Positions 5,232-11,473 of a DNA stretch of 11,473 nucleotides are shown one piece after another. The DNA is taken from the NCBI GenBank assembly GCA_002507085.1, contig DAYW01000007.1, positions 8,865-20,337 of the forward strand, given 5' to 3'. The DNA comes from an archaeon UBA168. GTDB lineage: Archaea > Thermoproteota > Thermoprotei_A > Marsarchaeales > UBA168. A model generated the notes under the pieces. The model had not been told where the DNA came from and ran no database searches. It was given only the letters and a program-made list of their open reading frames with translations. Position 1 is the stretch's first letter, and the number at the start of each line of letters is the position of its first letter. The position numbers were made by a program, and so were the translations under genes.

Positions 5232-6821
5232 TTGAGTGAGCAGTTCCAGGAGCTGAACGTGGCCGACTTCTTCTACAAGAACAAGGATTTAGTCGGCTTC
5301 GATAGTCCTCACAAAGCCACTTACATGATAGTCAGGGAGCTCGTGGAGAACTCGCTTGACGCATGCGATGGCCACAAGATTTTGCCTGACGTGCGGGTCA
5401 CGCTGTCAAAGGTTGAGGGAGATGGAGGACAGGAGCGTTATCACATAAAGATAGTTGACAACGGCATCGGCGTCCCCTTGGAAGCTGTGCCTTACGCCTT
5501 TGGAAAGGTTCTATTCGGCTCGAAGTACTCCATGAGGCAGAACAGGGGGACGTTTGGCCTCGGCGGAAAGATGTCCATACTTTACGGCCAGATAACGGCC
5601 AACTCAAGGGTAACTATTACCACGAGCCAAGGGGGGAGCAAGGTATATACCTTTGAGCTCAGCACGGACATCAGGACGAATACGCCGGTAATCTACCGGC
5701 GCGATGAGGCCGACAACAAATCCCACTTCAGGGGCGTAAAAATAGAGTTCGACTTTGAGGGAGACTATGGGAAGGCCAGGGACAAGATCATCGAGTATTT
5801 CTATGAAACTGCCATGATATTGCCCTATGCCCAGCTCACCTTCATAGATCCCAACGGAACTCTCCTGTTTTATCCAAGGATAACCGAAAAAATGCCCACC
5901 CCGCCGGTTGAAACGCAACCGCATCCCCATGGTGTCGACTTGGAGCTCCTTAAGCGCATGATGGCCGCAAACCCCCACACAAGCCTTCAGGTATTCCTTT
6001 CCAAGAACTTCCAGAGGGTAGGCGAGCGCACGGCGAAGGCGTTTCTTAAATCGAACGGCTTTGATCCTCACATGGAGGTCTCGCAGCTCAGCACAAAGCA
6101 ACTCACCAAGCTGGTAACGGCCCTGAGGGAATACCCTGATTTCCTCCCACCAGATCCATCATGCCTTTCGCCCATAGGGGAAGAGCTTCTGAGGGAGGGC
6201 ATAAAGCGGCTCCTTTCCCCTGAGCACGTGGTGGTTACCACCAGGCCTGCTCGCGCCTACGAGGGCAACCCCTTTATAGTTGAGGTTGGAATAGCGTATG
6301 GCGGCGCCATAATGCCGCCTGATAAGCCGGGCAAAGTTCAGCTTTACAGGTTTGCCAACAAGATACCGCTCCTTTACGACGAGTACAGCGATGTTTCCAT
6401 GGCCGTCATACAGAACATAAACTGGAACCAGTACAAGGTAAAGCTTGATGAGGCGCCAATAGCCTTTATAACTCACATATGCTCGACCAAGGTTCCGTAT
6501 AAGACCGCGGGAAAGGAGTACGTGGCGGCGAGGCCCGAAGTTGAAAGGGAAATCGACCTCGCGATAAAGCAGGCCGCCAGAGAGCTAAGGGTTCAGCTGT
6601 CACGCATGGAGAAGGCCGAGTACAGGGAGAGGAGGACCGAGGTGCTTAGAAAGTACCTTTCCATGATGGCGAGCTTCTCCACGTTCTTGGCTGAGAAGAC
6701 GAAAGAACCTGACGTCGATTTGCTGCTTAAGGAGGGAGGTGCAAAGAAGCGGAGGAGGGGTGCGGTTCAACTGGTCGACGACCCTCCTGAAGACGGTTCC
6801 ATGAAGAAAGGCAAAGCTTGA
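5232..6821 (+). CDS. top6B: DNA topoisomerase VI subunit B (ATPase)
   Basis: The GHKL ATPase subunit of type IIB topoisomerase VI dimerises on ATP binding and drives strand passage through the break made by subunit A. Counting from a GTG at 5229 (530 aa), visible motifs are RELVENSLDAC with N41, DNGIGV with D77, the glycine-rich lid TFGLGGKM (108-115), the S13-like H2TH domain (about 235-310), and the transducer domain to about 475 with STKVPYKTAGKE (419-430), which holds the family's switch-lysine region. The Lys/Arg-rich tail follows. Length equals the family norm. I prefer TTG at 5232, one codon later, because GAGGGTGA ends at 5225 and leaves a 6-nt spacer; GTG at 5229 would leave only 3 nt. 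Top6A follows 25 nt after its stop. Confidence 0.97.
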   Translation: MSEQFQELNVADFFYKNKDLVGFDSPHKATYMIVRELVENSLDACDGHKILPDVRVTLSKVEGDGGQERYHIKIVDNGIGVPLEAVPYAFGKVLFGSKYSMRQNRGTFGLGGKMSILYGQITANSRVTITTSQGGSKVYTFELSTDIRTNTPVIYRRDEADNKSHFRGVKIEFDFEGDYGKARDKIIEYFYETAMILPYAQLTFIDPNGTLLFYPRITEKMPTPPVETQPHPHGVDLELLKRMMAANPHTSLQVFLSKNFQRVGERTAKAFLKSNGFDPHMEVSQLSTKQLTKLVTALREYPDFLPPDPSCLSPIGEELLREGIKRLLSPEHVVVTTRPARAYEGNPFIVEVGIAYGGAIMPPDKPGKVQLYRFANKIPLLYDEYSDVSMAVIQNINWNQYKVKLDEAPIAFITHICSTKVPYKTAGKEYVAARPEVEREIDLAIKQAARELRVQLSRMEKAEYRERRTEVLRKYLSMMASFSTFLAEKTKEPDVDLLLKEGGAKKRRRGAVQLVDDPPEDGSMKKGKA

Positions 6822-6846
6822 AAAAGACAATAAGGTAAGAGAAAAA

Positions 6847-7938
6847 ATGGAAAGGAACACCGATAGGAGCGAGTTCGCGAGAAAAGCGCTGAAGGACTTG
6901 GGCACGTCAATTTACAACCAGATGGAAGAGGGGCGCTTTCCAGAGGTTATGATTCCCAGTCGTCAAACAAACAACATATACTACGACCCTAAGCTCGAGC
7001 AATACGTTCTAGGAGATAAGAGGGTCGTGAGGAGCGCCGACAACGTAAAGCACGTGAAGCCCCTGGCCCAGCTCTTATGGGTGGCTAGGATAGGAAAAGA
7101 GCTCATTGATTATGACAGGGTGTCAACCCTTCGTGACCTGTTTTACATGTCGAAGAACATAGACATAAACTTCGCAACGCAGCAGGAGTCGGATGAGGCC
7201 GTCTATGACTTAGAGGCCTTGCTCTCAATGCCTAGGGAAAGCTTTAACATATTTCCTCACGACAGGGGAGCCATATTTGGCGACCTAACGGTTAGGTATA
7301 GGGTGAAGGGCTTTAAGGATAGCCTAATAAATCTCACAGATAATCCCGACGGGGTAAACATAGGCCCAGCTCTTGACAACGCGGAACTCGTAAAGACCAC
7401 AGCTGACAAGGTTATAGCTATTGAGAAGGGAGCCATATTTATACAGATGATAAGGGAGAAGGTCCACGAGAAGTTCAACGCCATACTGATAGACACGACC
7501 GGCCAAGCGTCGCGCAGCGCCAGGCTACTGATAAGGAGGCTTAATGAAGAGCTTGGCCTTCCCGTTTACATACTTACTGACTGCGATGTGTGGGGAGCTC
7601 ACATAAGTATGGTCATAATAAGCGGGTCGGTTAACAGCGCCCACATAACCGGTCTGAACACGCCTTCCGCTAAGTGGTTGGGATTCTGGCCCACTGACAT
7701 AAATAGGTACAAGGTTCCAACCATGAAGATGAAGGAGCTGGACTGGAAGAGGCTTGCTGAGCTCAAGGCCGACCCTAGGTATAAGGAGAAGTTCTGGAAG
7801 GAGCAGCTCGACGCCTTTGAAAGGCTTGGCCTTAAGGCGGAGTTGGAAGCGTTCAGCAGCAAAAACAAGTCCGTGAGCCAAACCTTCTTGGTGGAGACCT
7901 ACATACCGGAAAAGCTGAAGGAGCTGGGGGCCATATAG
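6847..7938 (+). CDS. top6A: DNA topoisomerase VI subunit A (Spo11 homologue)
   Basis: This subunit cuts both strands of DNA through a covalent 5'-phosphotyrosyl link and joins Top6B as an A2B2 enzyme that relaxes supercoils and decatenates chromosomes. The winged-helix (CAP) domain carries TLRDLFYMSKN with catalytic tyrosine Y100. The TOPRIM domain has E193 in IEKGAIF and the metal-binding pair D245/D247 in TDCDVWG. Length 363 is normal and the C-terminal segment FLVETYIPEKLKEL is typical. One oddity: relatives normally read DxDPWG or DxDPYG, and here the proline is valine (V248). ATG at 6847 is preceded by AAGGTAAGAG, a weak Shine-Dalgarno. A T7 run (7967-7973) downstream is a plausible terminator. 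Confidence 0.97.
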   Translation: MERNTDRSEFARKALKDLGTSIYNQMEEGRFPEVMIPSRQTNNIYYDPKLEQYVLGDKRVVRSADNVKHVKPLAQLLWVARIGKELIDYDRVSTLRDLFYMSKNIDINFATQQESDEAVYDLEALLSMPRESFNIFPHDRGAIFGDLTVRYRVKGFKDSLINLTDNPDGVNIGPALDNAELVKTTADKVIAIEKGAIFIQMIREKVHEKFNAILIDTTGQASRSARLLIRRLNEELGLPVYILTDCDVWGAHISMVIISGSVNSAHITGLNTPSAKWLGFWPTDINRYKVPTMKMKELDWKRLAELKADPRYKEKFWKEQLDAFERLGLKAELEAFSSKNKSVSQTFLVETYIPEKLKELGAI

Positions 7939-7966
7939 GTTTAGATTTCTCTACCCATGAAATACC

Positions 7967-7978
7967 TTTTTTTATAAC
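7967..7978 (+). promoter_or_regulatory. T7 terminator tract overlapping the TATA box of the RHH gene
   Basis: Seven T residues (7967-7973) lie about 30 nt after the Top6A stop, as expected for archaeal termination. They run straight into TTATAACC, which is centred about 27 bp before the ATG at 8001 and so fits a leaderless promoter for the next gene. The same bases may therefore end one transcript and start the next. Confidence 0.5.
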
Positions 7979-7981
7979 CAC

Positions 7982-7998
7982 TTATCTTTAAGCGATAA
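7982..7998. promoter_or_regulatory. Inverted repeat TTATC-N7-GATAA at the RHH gene start
   Basis: TTATC (7982-7986) and GATAA (7994-7998) form a 5-bp inverted repeat with a 7-nt spacer, placed between the TATA box and the ATG at 8001. A protein bound there would block the polymerase. Because the gene itself has a ribbon-helix-helix-like N-terminus, autoregulation is a reasonable guess. The repeat is short and could be chance. Confidence 0.3.
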
Positions 7999-8000
7999 AG

Positions 8001-8603
8001 ATGCCCGGGGGAAGCAAGAAACTCGTGCCAGTGAGGCAAGATCTAGTTGATGCAGTCTACGACATAGCGAGGGAGGAAGGAAAGGCCCCCTATGATTTGA
8101 TAAATGACATATTCAATCAGACGCTAAGGGCACATAAGATGGGCAAGGACCTTCGCGAGATCGTGGATGCGTATGAGCTAATAGAGACGGAAAAGGGGTC
8201 TGGGTCCGTTATTATAGGTTCTGACATACTCTATTACATGATAGACAAGCTCTACCCCTCGGAGATGGACAAGATAGGCAAGATGTACTTTGAGAGGGGA
8301 AGATGGTACGGGAATTACCTATCCGCTAAGTTCTTCGGTTCCGAAAGCTCTGGCGACCCGCTGGAGCCCATAGTCAACATGCTCAGGTTTTCTCTGTGGG
8401 ATGTTTCCACGGTAGACTTCAAGAGAAAGGGTGACGAGATAACGCTTTCATGCATAGCTCCCCATCTATCCGAAGAGGGCACGGAGGTTCTTACGCACTA
8501 TCTAAAAGGGGTCTTCAGCGCGCTGGGATATGAGGCTAAGGCAGAGAACGTCAACAAGGGAATAATAATGATAACGTTTAACTCGCAATCGAAGGGCAAG
8601 TGA
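8001..8603 (+). CDS. Ribbon-helix-helix-like protein with unrecognised C-terminal domain
   Basis: This 200-residue protein has a strand-helix-helix N-terminus (about 7-45: KLVPVRQDLVDAVYDIAREE, then a second helix from 30 to 46) resembling a ribbon-helix-helix DNA-binding fold. A helical linker (50-63) follows. The C-terminal domain (about 66-193) is mixed alpha/beta, with IIGSDILYYMIDKLYP, FERGRWYGNYL (97-107), LWDVSTVDFKRKGDEITLSCIAP (132-154) and a closing strand GIIMITF. It distantly recalls small ligand-binding domains such as V4R, but I cannot assign it. The last residues are polar. The gene has its own leaderless promoter after the topoisomerase genes. It may be a ligand-sensing regulator or a chromatin-associated protein. 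Real gene: very likely; function: unknown. Confidence 0.85.
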   Translation: MPGGSKKLVPVRQDLVDAVYDIAREEGKAPYDLINDIFNQTLRAHKMGKDLREIVDAYELIETEKGSGSVIIGSDILYYMIDKLYPSEMDKIGKMYFERGRWYGNYLSAKFFGSESSGDPLEPIVNMLRFSLWDVSTVDFKRKGDEITLSCIAPHLSEEGTEVLTHYLKGVFSALGYEAKAENVNKGIIMITFNSQSKGK

Positions 8604-8873
8604 AGGCACAGGGAACTTGCGGCAGCTAACGCGCAGCTGCCTCGACTTCACGCTTTCCTTTGCTTTTCGCTGCCAAGGGGTTATTTCATTCGGTTTGACG
8701 CGTATTAAGCCAGCTCTTTCCAAGGCGTTCAAGTACCTGTAAGTGGTCTGAGGAGAGACGCCGAACCTTTGTTTGCAAAAAACTATGGCATCATCTTCTG
8801 AGATCTTGCCCCTGGACCTTATGAACTCCAGCAGCTCTTCCATTTTGTCTTGAGCAGAAACCCTGTTCCTCAT
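8502..8873 (-). CDS. Small winged-helix transcriptional regulator, probably frameshifted near its end
   Basis: From ATG at 8873 this frame encodes 123 residues. Residues 8-60 form a winged helix: MEELLEFIRSRGKISEDDAI, then a recognition-helix region VSPQTTYRYLNALERAGLIRVK (39-60). It is divergent from the permease gene, whose promoter region holds repeated candidate sites, so it likely controls that gene and itself. The upstream ATG at 8981 is rejected because it lies inside the permease coding start. After residue 66 the frame becomes Arg/Ser-rich and residues 91-123 run antisense through the RHH gene. Adding one C to the CCCC run at 8677-8680 yields LAAKSKGKREVEAAAR and a stop at 8626, giving 82 residues and no overlap. 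The regulator is convincing; its written C-terminus is probably wrong or mutated. Confidence 0.65.
   Translation of the reverse strand: MRNRVSAQDKMEELLEFIRSRGKISEDDAIVFCKQRFGVSPQTTYRYLNALERAGLIRVKPNEITPWQRKAKESVKSRQLRVSCRKFPVPSLALRLRVKRYHYYSLVDVLCLSLISQRAEDPF
8621..8669 (+). terminator. Hairpin and T-rich tract after the RHH gene
   Basis: GGCAGCT (8621-8627) and AGCTGCC (8635-8641) form a perfect 7-bp stem with a 7-nt loop, 17 nt past the stop at 8603. A pyrimidine tract, TTTCCTTTGCTTTT (8654-8667), follows on the plus strand. Together they could end the RHH transcript. The hairpin also overlaps the end of the convergent winged-helix gene, so it may serve both. Confidence 0.4.
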
Positions 8874-8917
8874 GTGTTGAAGTACCTTCGGGCGGAAAAG
8901 GGTTTCGGGCTTTCTGG

Positions 8918-8998
8918 TTTTGATCCATTTTGATCGAAATCTATATAAAGCTGATTTTTCCGATCTAAAATGGTCGAACATGGTCTTAGATCAGGATC
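8918..8998. promoter_or_regulatory. Divergent promoter with GATC/GGTC sites phased every 10 bp
   Basis: One TATA box, CTATATAAAG (8941-8950), with a BRE-like CGAAAT directly upstream, is about 25 bp before the permease ATG (8970), so that mRNA is probably leaderless. Read backwards it is CTTTATATAG and could start the winged-helix transcript near 8917, with a leader of about 45 nt. TTTTGATC occurs at 8918 and again exactly 10 bp later at 8928. GATC at 8962 and GGTC at 8972 and 8982 continue the same phase on the other side. ATGGTC recurs at 8970 and 8980. CCATTTTGATCG and CGATCTAAAATGG also form an imperfect inverted repeat around the TATA box. This reads as a multi-site operator for the adjacent regulator (inference). 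Confidence 0.6.
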
Positions 8999-10358
8999 TG
9001 TAGGTCTGTGGGAGCTTGTCTTTCAGAGCATGGGCCAGATCACTCCAATAACCATACTATCTGGGCTCATATTGAGTATAGTCGGTTTTTCTATGGGAGC
9101 TGCGCCGTTGGTCATGCTGGTCTCTATGCTGGCTGTTCTTTTATCGGCGAACACGATATACCAGTTTTCCAATAGGATTGCTCATGCAGGAGGTTACTAC
9201 GCCTACGTTGCTGACGGCATGGGCAGCAGGGCTGGCGTCTTCACGGGGCTTCAGTACCTGCTGTATCAGGTCAGCAACCTTGCGCTGGAGTACCTCATAG
9301 TGGCATGGGGCTTCTCGAAGTCCCTCAGCTATGCCTTTGGTATTCAGCTCCCTATTTGGACCGGGGTCGTATGGATATCGCTGATGACTGCCTTGTCTTA
9401 CGTTCTGATGATAAGAGGCGTCAAGCCATCGCTGAAGCTAGCCCTCATACTTGGAGGGATTCAAATCCTGTTCATATTCGTTTTGTCTGCTTTTGTTATT
9501 GCTAGGGCCCCCGATGTCTCTCTTGCCCCGTTCCTTCCCTCTTCAAGCCCCAATGGGTGGCAAGGCGTTTTCACGGGTTTCATAGCGGGAGGGTATCTCG
9601 CTTTTGCGGGATACGGTTCGGTTGTACCAATGGGCGAGGAGGCAAAGGCGCCCAAGGAGACCATAAGAAAGGCGGTCCTTTACGCCATTCTGCTTTCAGG
9701 GATCGCTTTCGTGATTGGCTCTTACGCCATGGTCGTTGGATACGGTATTTCGAACATCTCTACGTTTACCTCGCAGGTCATACCGGGCCTCATCGTGGCT
9801 AAGCGGTTTATGGGGGCTTTGGGCGCATATGCGTTCATATTTGTCGGGACGTTCCTTTCGACTTATGGCACGGTCGTGGGCATGGGCACGCCGCTAAGCA
9901 GGGTCATATTCTCACTTGCCCGTGACGGTGTAATCCCTAGGTCTCTCTCAAGGGTAAGGTCCGGAAGCCCGGTAGCAGCCATAAACGCCACTTACGCGAT
10001 TTCAATCTCAGTGGCAGTCCTGATGGGCCTGGCGTTTTACAAGGTGTTTGGATTTTACACCGGCATATACTACGCTTGGGCCATATTTGGTATATTGGCA
10101 ACGCTTGCTAACCTGCTAATCCACATCCTTTCAAACGCATCGCTGTCGGCGCTTTCCGTGAGAAGCAGGAAGAGATGGCTGGCCTGGCTTCTTGCGCCAA
10201 CGGCCACCACGGTAATAATGATCATAGCCTTCTACTTCTCACTATTGGGCTTGGGTTGGCCTTTCTTACTGGCCCCAGCGATATTCGTGGCATGGAGTGC
10301 CATATCAGTGGTGTGGGCCCTGAGAGTAAAGCAGACGTCGGTGGCGCAAAATGCTTGA
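8970..10358 (+). CDS. APC-superfamily amino acid permease
   Basis: This 462-residue integral membrane protein belongs to the amino acid-polyamine-organocation superfamily, which imports amino acids or related amines by cation symport or exchange. About twelve hydrophobic helices are visible, the first at roughly 22-42 and the last two at about 408-428 and 430-452. Family signatures include AHAGGYYAYVADGMG (71-85) after helix 2, the loop motif GSVVPMGEEAKAPKETIRKA (216-235), and SRVIFSLARDGVIPRSLSRV (310-329) after helix 8. Length is normal. The start ATG at 8970 fits a leaderless transcript from the TATA box at 8941. Its stop overlaps the start of the amidohydrolase by 8 nt, so the two are co-expressed and probably handle the same compound. 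Substrate cannot be read from sequence. Confidence 0.92.
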   Translation: MVEHGLRSGSVGLWELVFQSMGQITPITILSGLILSIVGFSMGAAPLVMLVSMLAVLLSANTIYQFSNRIAHAGGYYAYVADGMGSRAGVFTGLQYLLYQVSNLALEYLIVAWGFSKSLSYAFGIQLPIWTGVVWISLMTALSYVLMIRGVKPSLKLALILGGIQILFIFVLSAFVIARAPDVSLAPFLPSSSPNGWQGVFTGFIAGGYLAFAGYGSVVPMGEEAKAPKETIRKAVLYAILLSGIAFVIGSYAMVVGYGISNISTFTSQVIPGLIVAKRFMGALGAYAFIFVGTFLSTYGTVVGMGTPLSRVIFSLARDGVIPRSLSRVRSGSPVAAINATYAISISVAVLMGLAFYKVFGFYTGIYYAWAIFGILATLANLLIHILSNASLSALSVRSRKRWLAWLLAPTATTVIMIIAFYFSLLGLGWPFLLAPAIFVAWSAISVVWALRVKQTSVAQNA

Positions 10359-11473
10359 TCTATTGTTGCGGAACGGCAGGGTGTTTCGCGAGGGGGCTTT
10401 CGAGCAGGAAGACGTTGGGATCGAGGGAAACAGGATAGTGAAAATCGGGACCGTAACGGAGCAGGCATCAAGGGAGATCGATTTGGAGGGTAGGACCGTG
10501 CTGCCGGGCTTTATAGACAGTCACACGCACATGCTTCACCTCGGCCTTCAGAAGCTGAGGCTTGACCTTTCGGAGTGCAGAAGCAGAGAGGAGGCGATAG
10601 AAAGGGTGAAAAATCGCGCTACTGACAGGAGGGCCAAGATCATAGTTGGATATGGATGGGATGAATCCGCGTGGGGAGAAAGCGAGTACCTCACAAGGGA
10701 TGAGCTTGACTTCACGGATAAGCCCGTTGTACTTTACCGGCGCGACGGCCACATGGCAACGCTCAATTCTGTAGCCTTGAGAAAGCTTGGGCTTGAAAGC
10801 CGGGATGGGGTCTTGAAGGAAGAGGAACTCGGCCTTTTGGGACCATTGGTCTCTCCCGATCCAGCGGAGATCGGCGCAGCTTTAGAGGCAGCATTCGATG
10901 AGGCCTTAAGGGAAGGCGTGACCGCGGTCAGGGATTATGTGGATCGCGCTACCGCCTTGGTGTATTCGACGCTCAACCCGCCTATTAGGGTGTATAAGTC
11001 GATTTACGCTGATGAGTACTTTGAGGGCTTCGGGGGAGAGTTGAGCTGGGGAGTCAAGGCCTTTCTCGATGGCTCCATAGGAGCGAAAACGGCTGCACAT
11101 GAAGGATGGCCAGACTCAAATCTAAAAATGAGCGATGCTCAGTTCGCGAAGCTGGCAAGCCGTTTTTGGGAGCGCGGAATACCAGTTGCGGTACACGCCA
11201 TAGGTGACAGGGCCATATCGGTCGCCCTCAAGGTTTTTCGGAACGCGCCCCTTCGTAATTCCATTGAGCATTTTGAGCTTGTGCACGACGAAATGCTTGA
11301 CGAGGTGGGCAGTACATTCATATCAGCGCAACCGAACTTTCTGCAGTGGGCTCTGCCTGGAGGGCTTTACGAAAACAGGCTGGGCAAGATGTGGCTTGAG
11401 GAGAACAACCCATATCACGAGATCATTGCGCGGGGCCTAGACTTGGCTTTTGGTTCTGATTGCATGCCCTTCG
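10351..11473 (+). CDS. YtcJ-type metal-dependent amidohydrolase (incomplete at right edge)
   Basis: The reading frame is open from ATG at 10351 to the end of the window, 374 codons without a stop, so the C-terminus is missing. It belongs to the amidohydrolase superfamily, Amidohydro_3/YtcJ group: beta-sandwich strands at the N-terminus, metal-binding HTH (H58, H60) in PGFIDSHTHM, the bridging lysine K236 in KAFLDGSIGAKTAA, H282 in VAVHAIGDRAI, H307 in SIEHFELV, and D370 in GSDCMPF. Relatives hydrolyse N-acyl or amide bonds of small molecules; most have no proven substrate. Relatives I recall run to about 500 residues or more; the segment between H60 and K236 looks compact. The start overlaps the end of the permease gene by 8 nt, suggesting coupled translation and a transport-then-hydrolysis pathway. 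Confidence 0.92.
   Translation, partial: MLDLLLRNGRVFREGAFEQEDVGIEGNRIVKIGTVTEQASREIDLEGRTVLPGFIDSHTHMLHLGLQKLRLDLSECRSREEAIERVKNRATDRRAKIIVGYGWDESAWGESEYLTRDELDFTDKPVVLYRRDGHMATLNSVALRKLGLESRDGVLKEEELGLLGPLVSPDPAEIGAALEAAFDEALREGVTAVRDYVDRATALVYSTLNPPIRVYKSIYADEYFEGFGGELSWGVKAFLDGSIGAKTAAHEGWPDSNLKMSDAQFAKLASRFWERGIPVAVHAIGDRAISVALKVFRNAPLRNSIEHFELVHDEMLDEVGSTFISAQPNFLQWALPGGLYENRLGKMWLEENNPYHEIIARGLDLAFGSDCMPF

Noticed and set aside
5604..6101. 165-codon open frame antisense to Top6B
   Set aside because: It lies wholly inside a strongly conserved gene and has low-complexity, non-protein-like composition; a shadow of the codon pattern on the other strand.
8874..8981. Longer start (ATG at 8981) for the winged-helix gene
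   Set aside because: It would begin inside the permease coding sequence, run through the TATA box and repeats, and add 36 basic residues with no domain.
1..11473. Mobile elements, CRISPR array, prophage or defence island
   Set aside because: No transposase or integrase, no direct repeat array, no target-site duplications or phage genes were seen; gene content is chromosomal and housekeeping or metabolic.

Overview
The window looks like chromosomal DNA from a thermophilic archaeon, probably of the TACK/Thermoproteota (crenarchaeal-like) side. The evidence is archaeal information-processing genes (aIF1A, RIO1 kinase, an archaeal Dim2/Pno1-type KH protein, both subunits of DNA topoisomerase VI), archaeal TATA/BRE promoters about 22-28 bp from start codons (leaderless mRNAs), frequent GTG/TTG starts, and heavy AGG/ATA codon use. 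No rRNA, tRNA, CRISPR, insertion sequence or phage gene was seen. The taxonomic placement is an inference from protein similarity recalled by eye.

Layout. (1) 1-1147: a two-gene minus-strand operon, a small unrecognised protein followed by a YfcE/MJ0936-type metallophosphoesterase, joined by a 4-nt TTGA stop/start overlap. A strong hairpin lies beyond its end. (2) 1247-3114: a second minus-strand operon, a PLP-dependent trans-sulfuration enzyme (cystathionine gamma-synthase/lyase family) followed by an archaeal HAD phosphatase of the phosphoglycolate phosphatase type, joined by ATGA. (3) 3115-3436: a divergent intergenic region with two abutting perfect palindromes and a doubtful 46-codon ORF. 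(4) 3437-7938: the plus-strand informational cluster aIF1A - RIO1 - KH protein - Top6B - Top6A. This couples translation initiation and small-subunit maturation to DNA topology. RIO1 and KH overlap by 22 nt; aIF1A, RIO1 and Top6B carry visible Shine-Dalgarno sequences. (5) 8001-8603: a single gene with its own promoter, encoding a ribbon-helix-helix-like N-terminus joined to an unrecognised C-terminal domain. (6) 8626-11473: a local regulator/transport/catabolism module. A small winged-helix protein is divergent from an APC-family permease, which overlaps an incomplete YtcJ-type amidohydrolase running off the right edge. The shared promoter carries GATC/GGTC motifs repeated at 10-bp intervals on both sides of one TATA box.

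How the genes work together. The central cluster is a conserved housekeeping block. The right-hand module reads as import of an amino acid-like or amide compound, its hydrolysis by the amidohydrolase, and local control by the winged-helix protein. The winged-helix gene probably contains a one-base indel in a C run: restoring one base gives a natural 82-residue protein that no longer overlaps its convergent neighbour. The most novel points are the phased operator, the orphan RHH fusion, the orphan 116-residue protein, and a DxDVWG variant of the Top6A TOPRIM motif.
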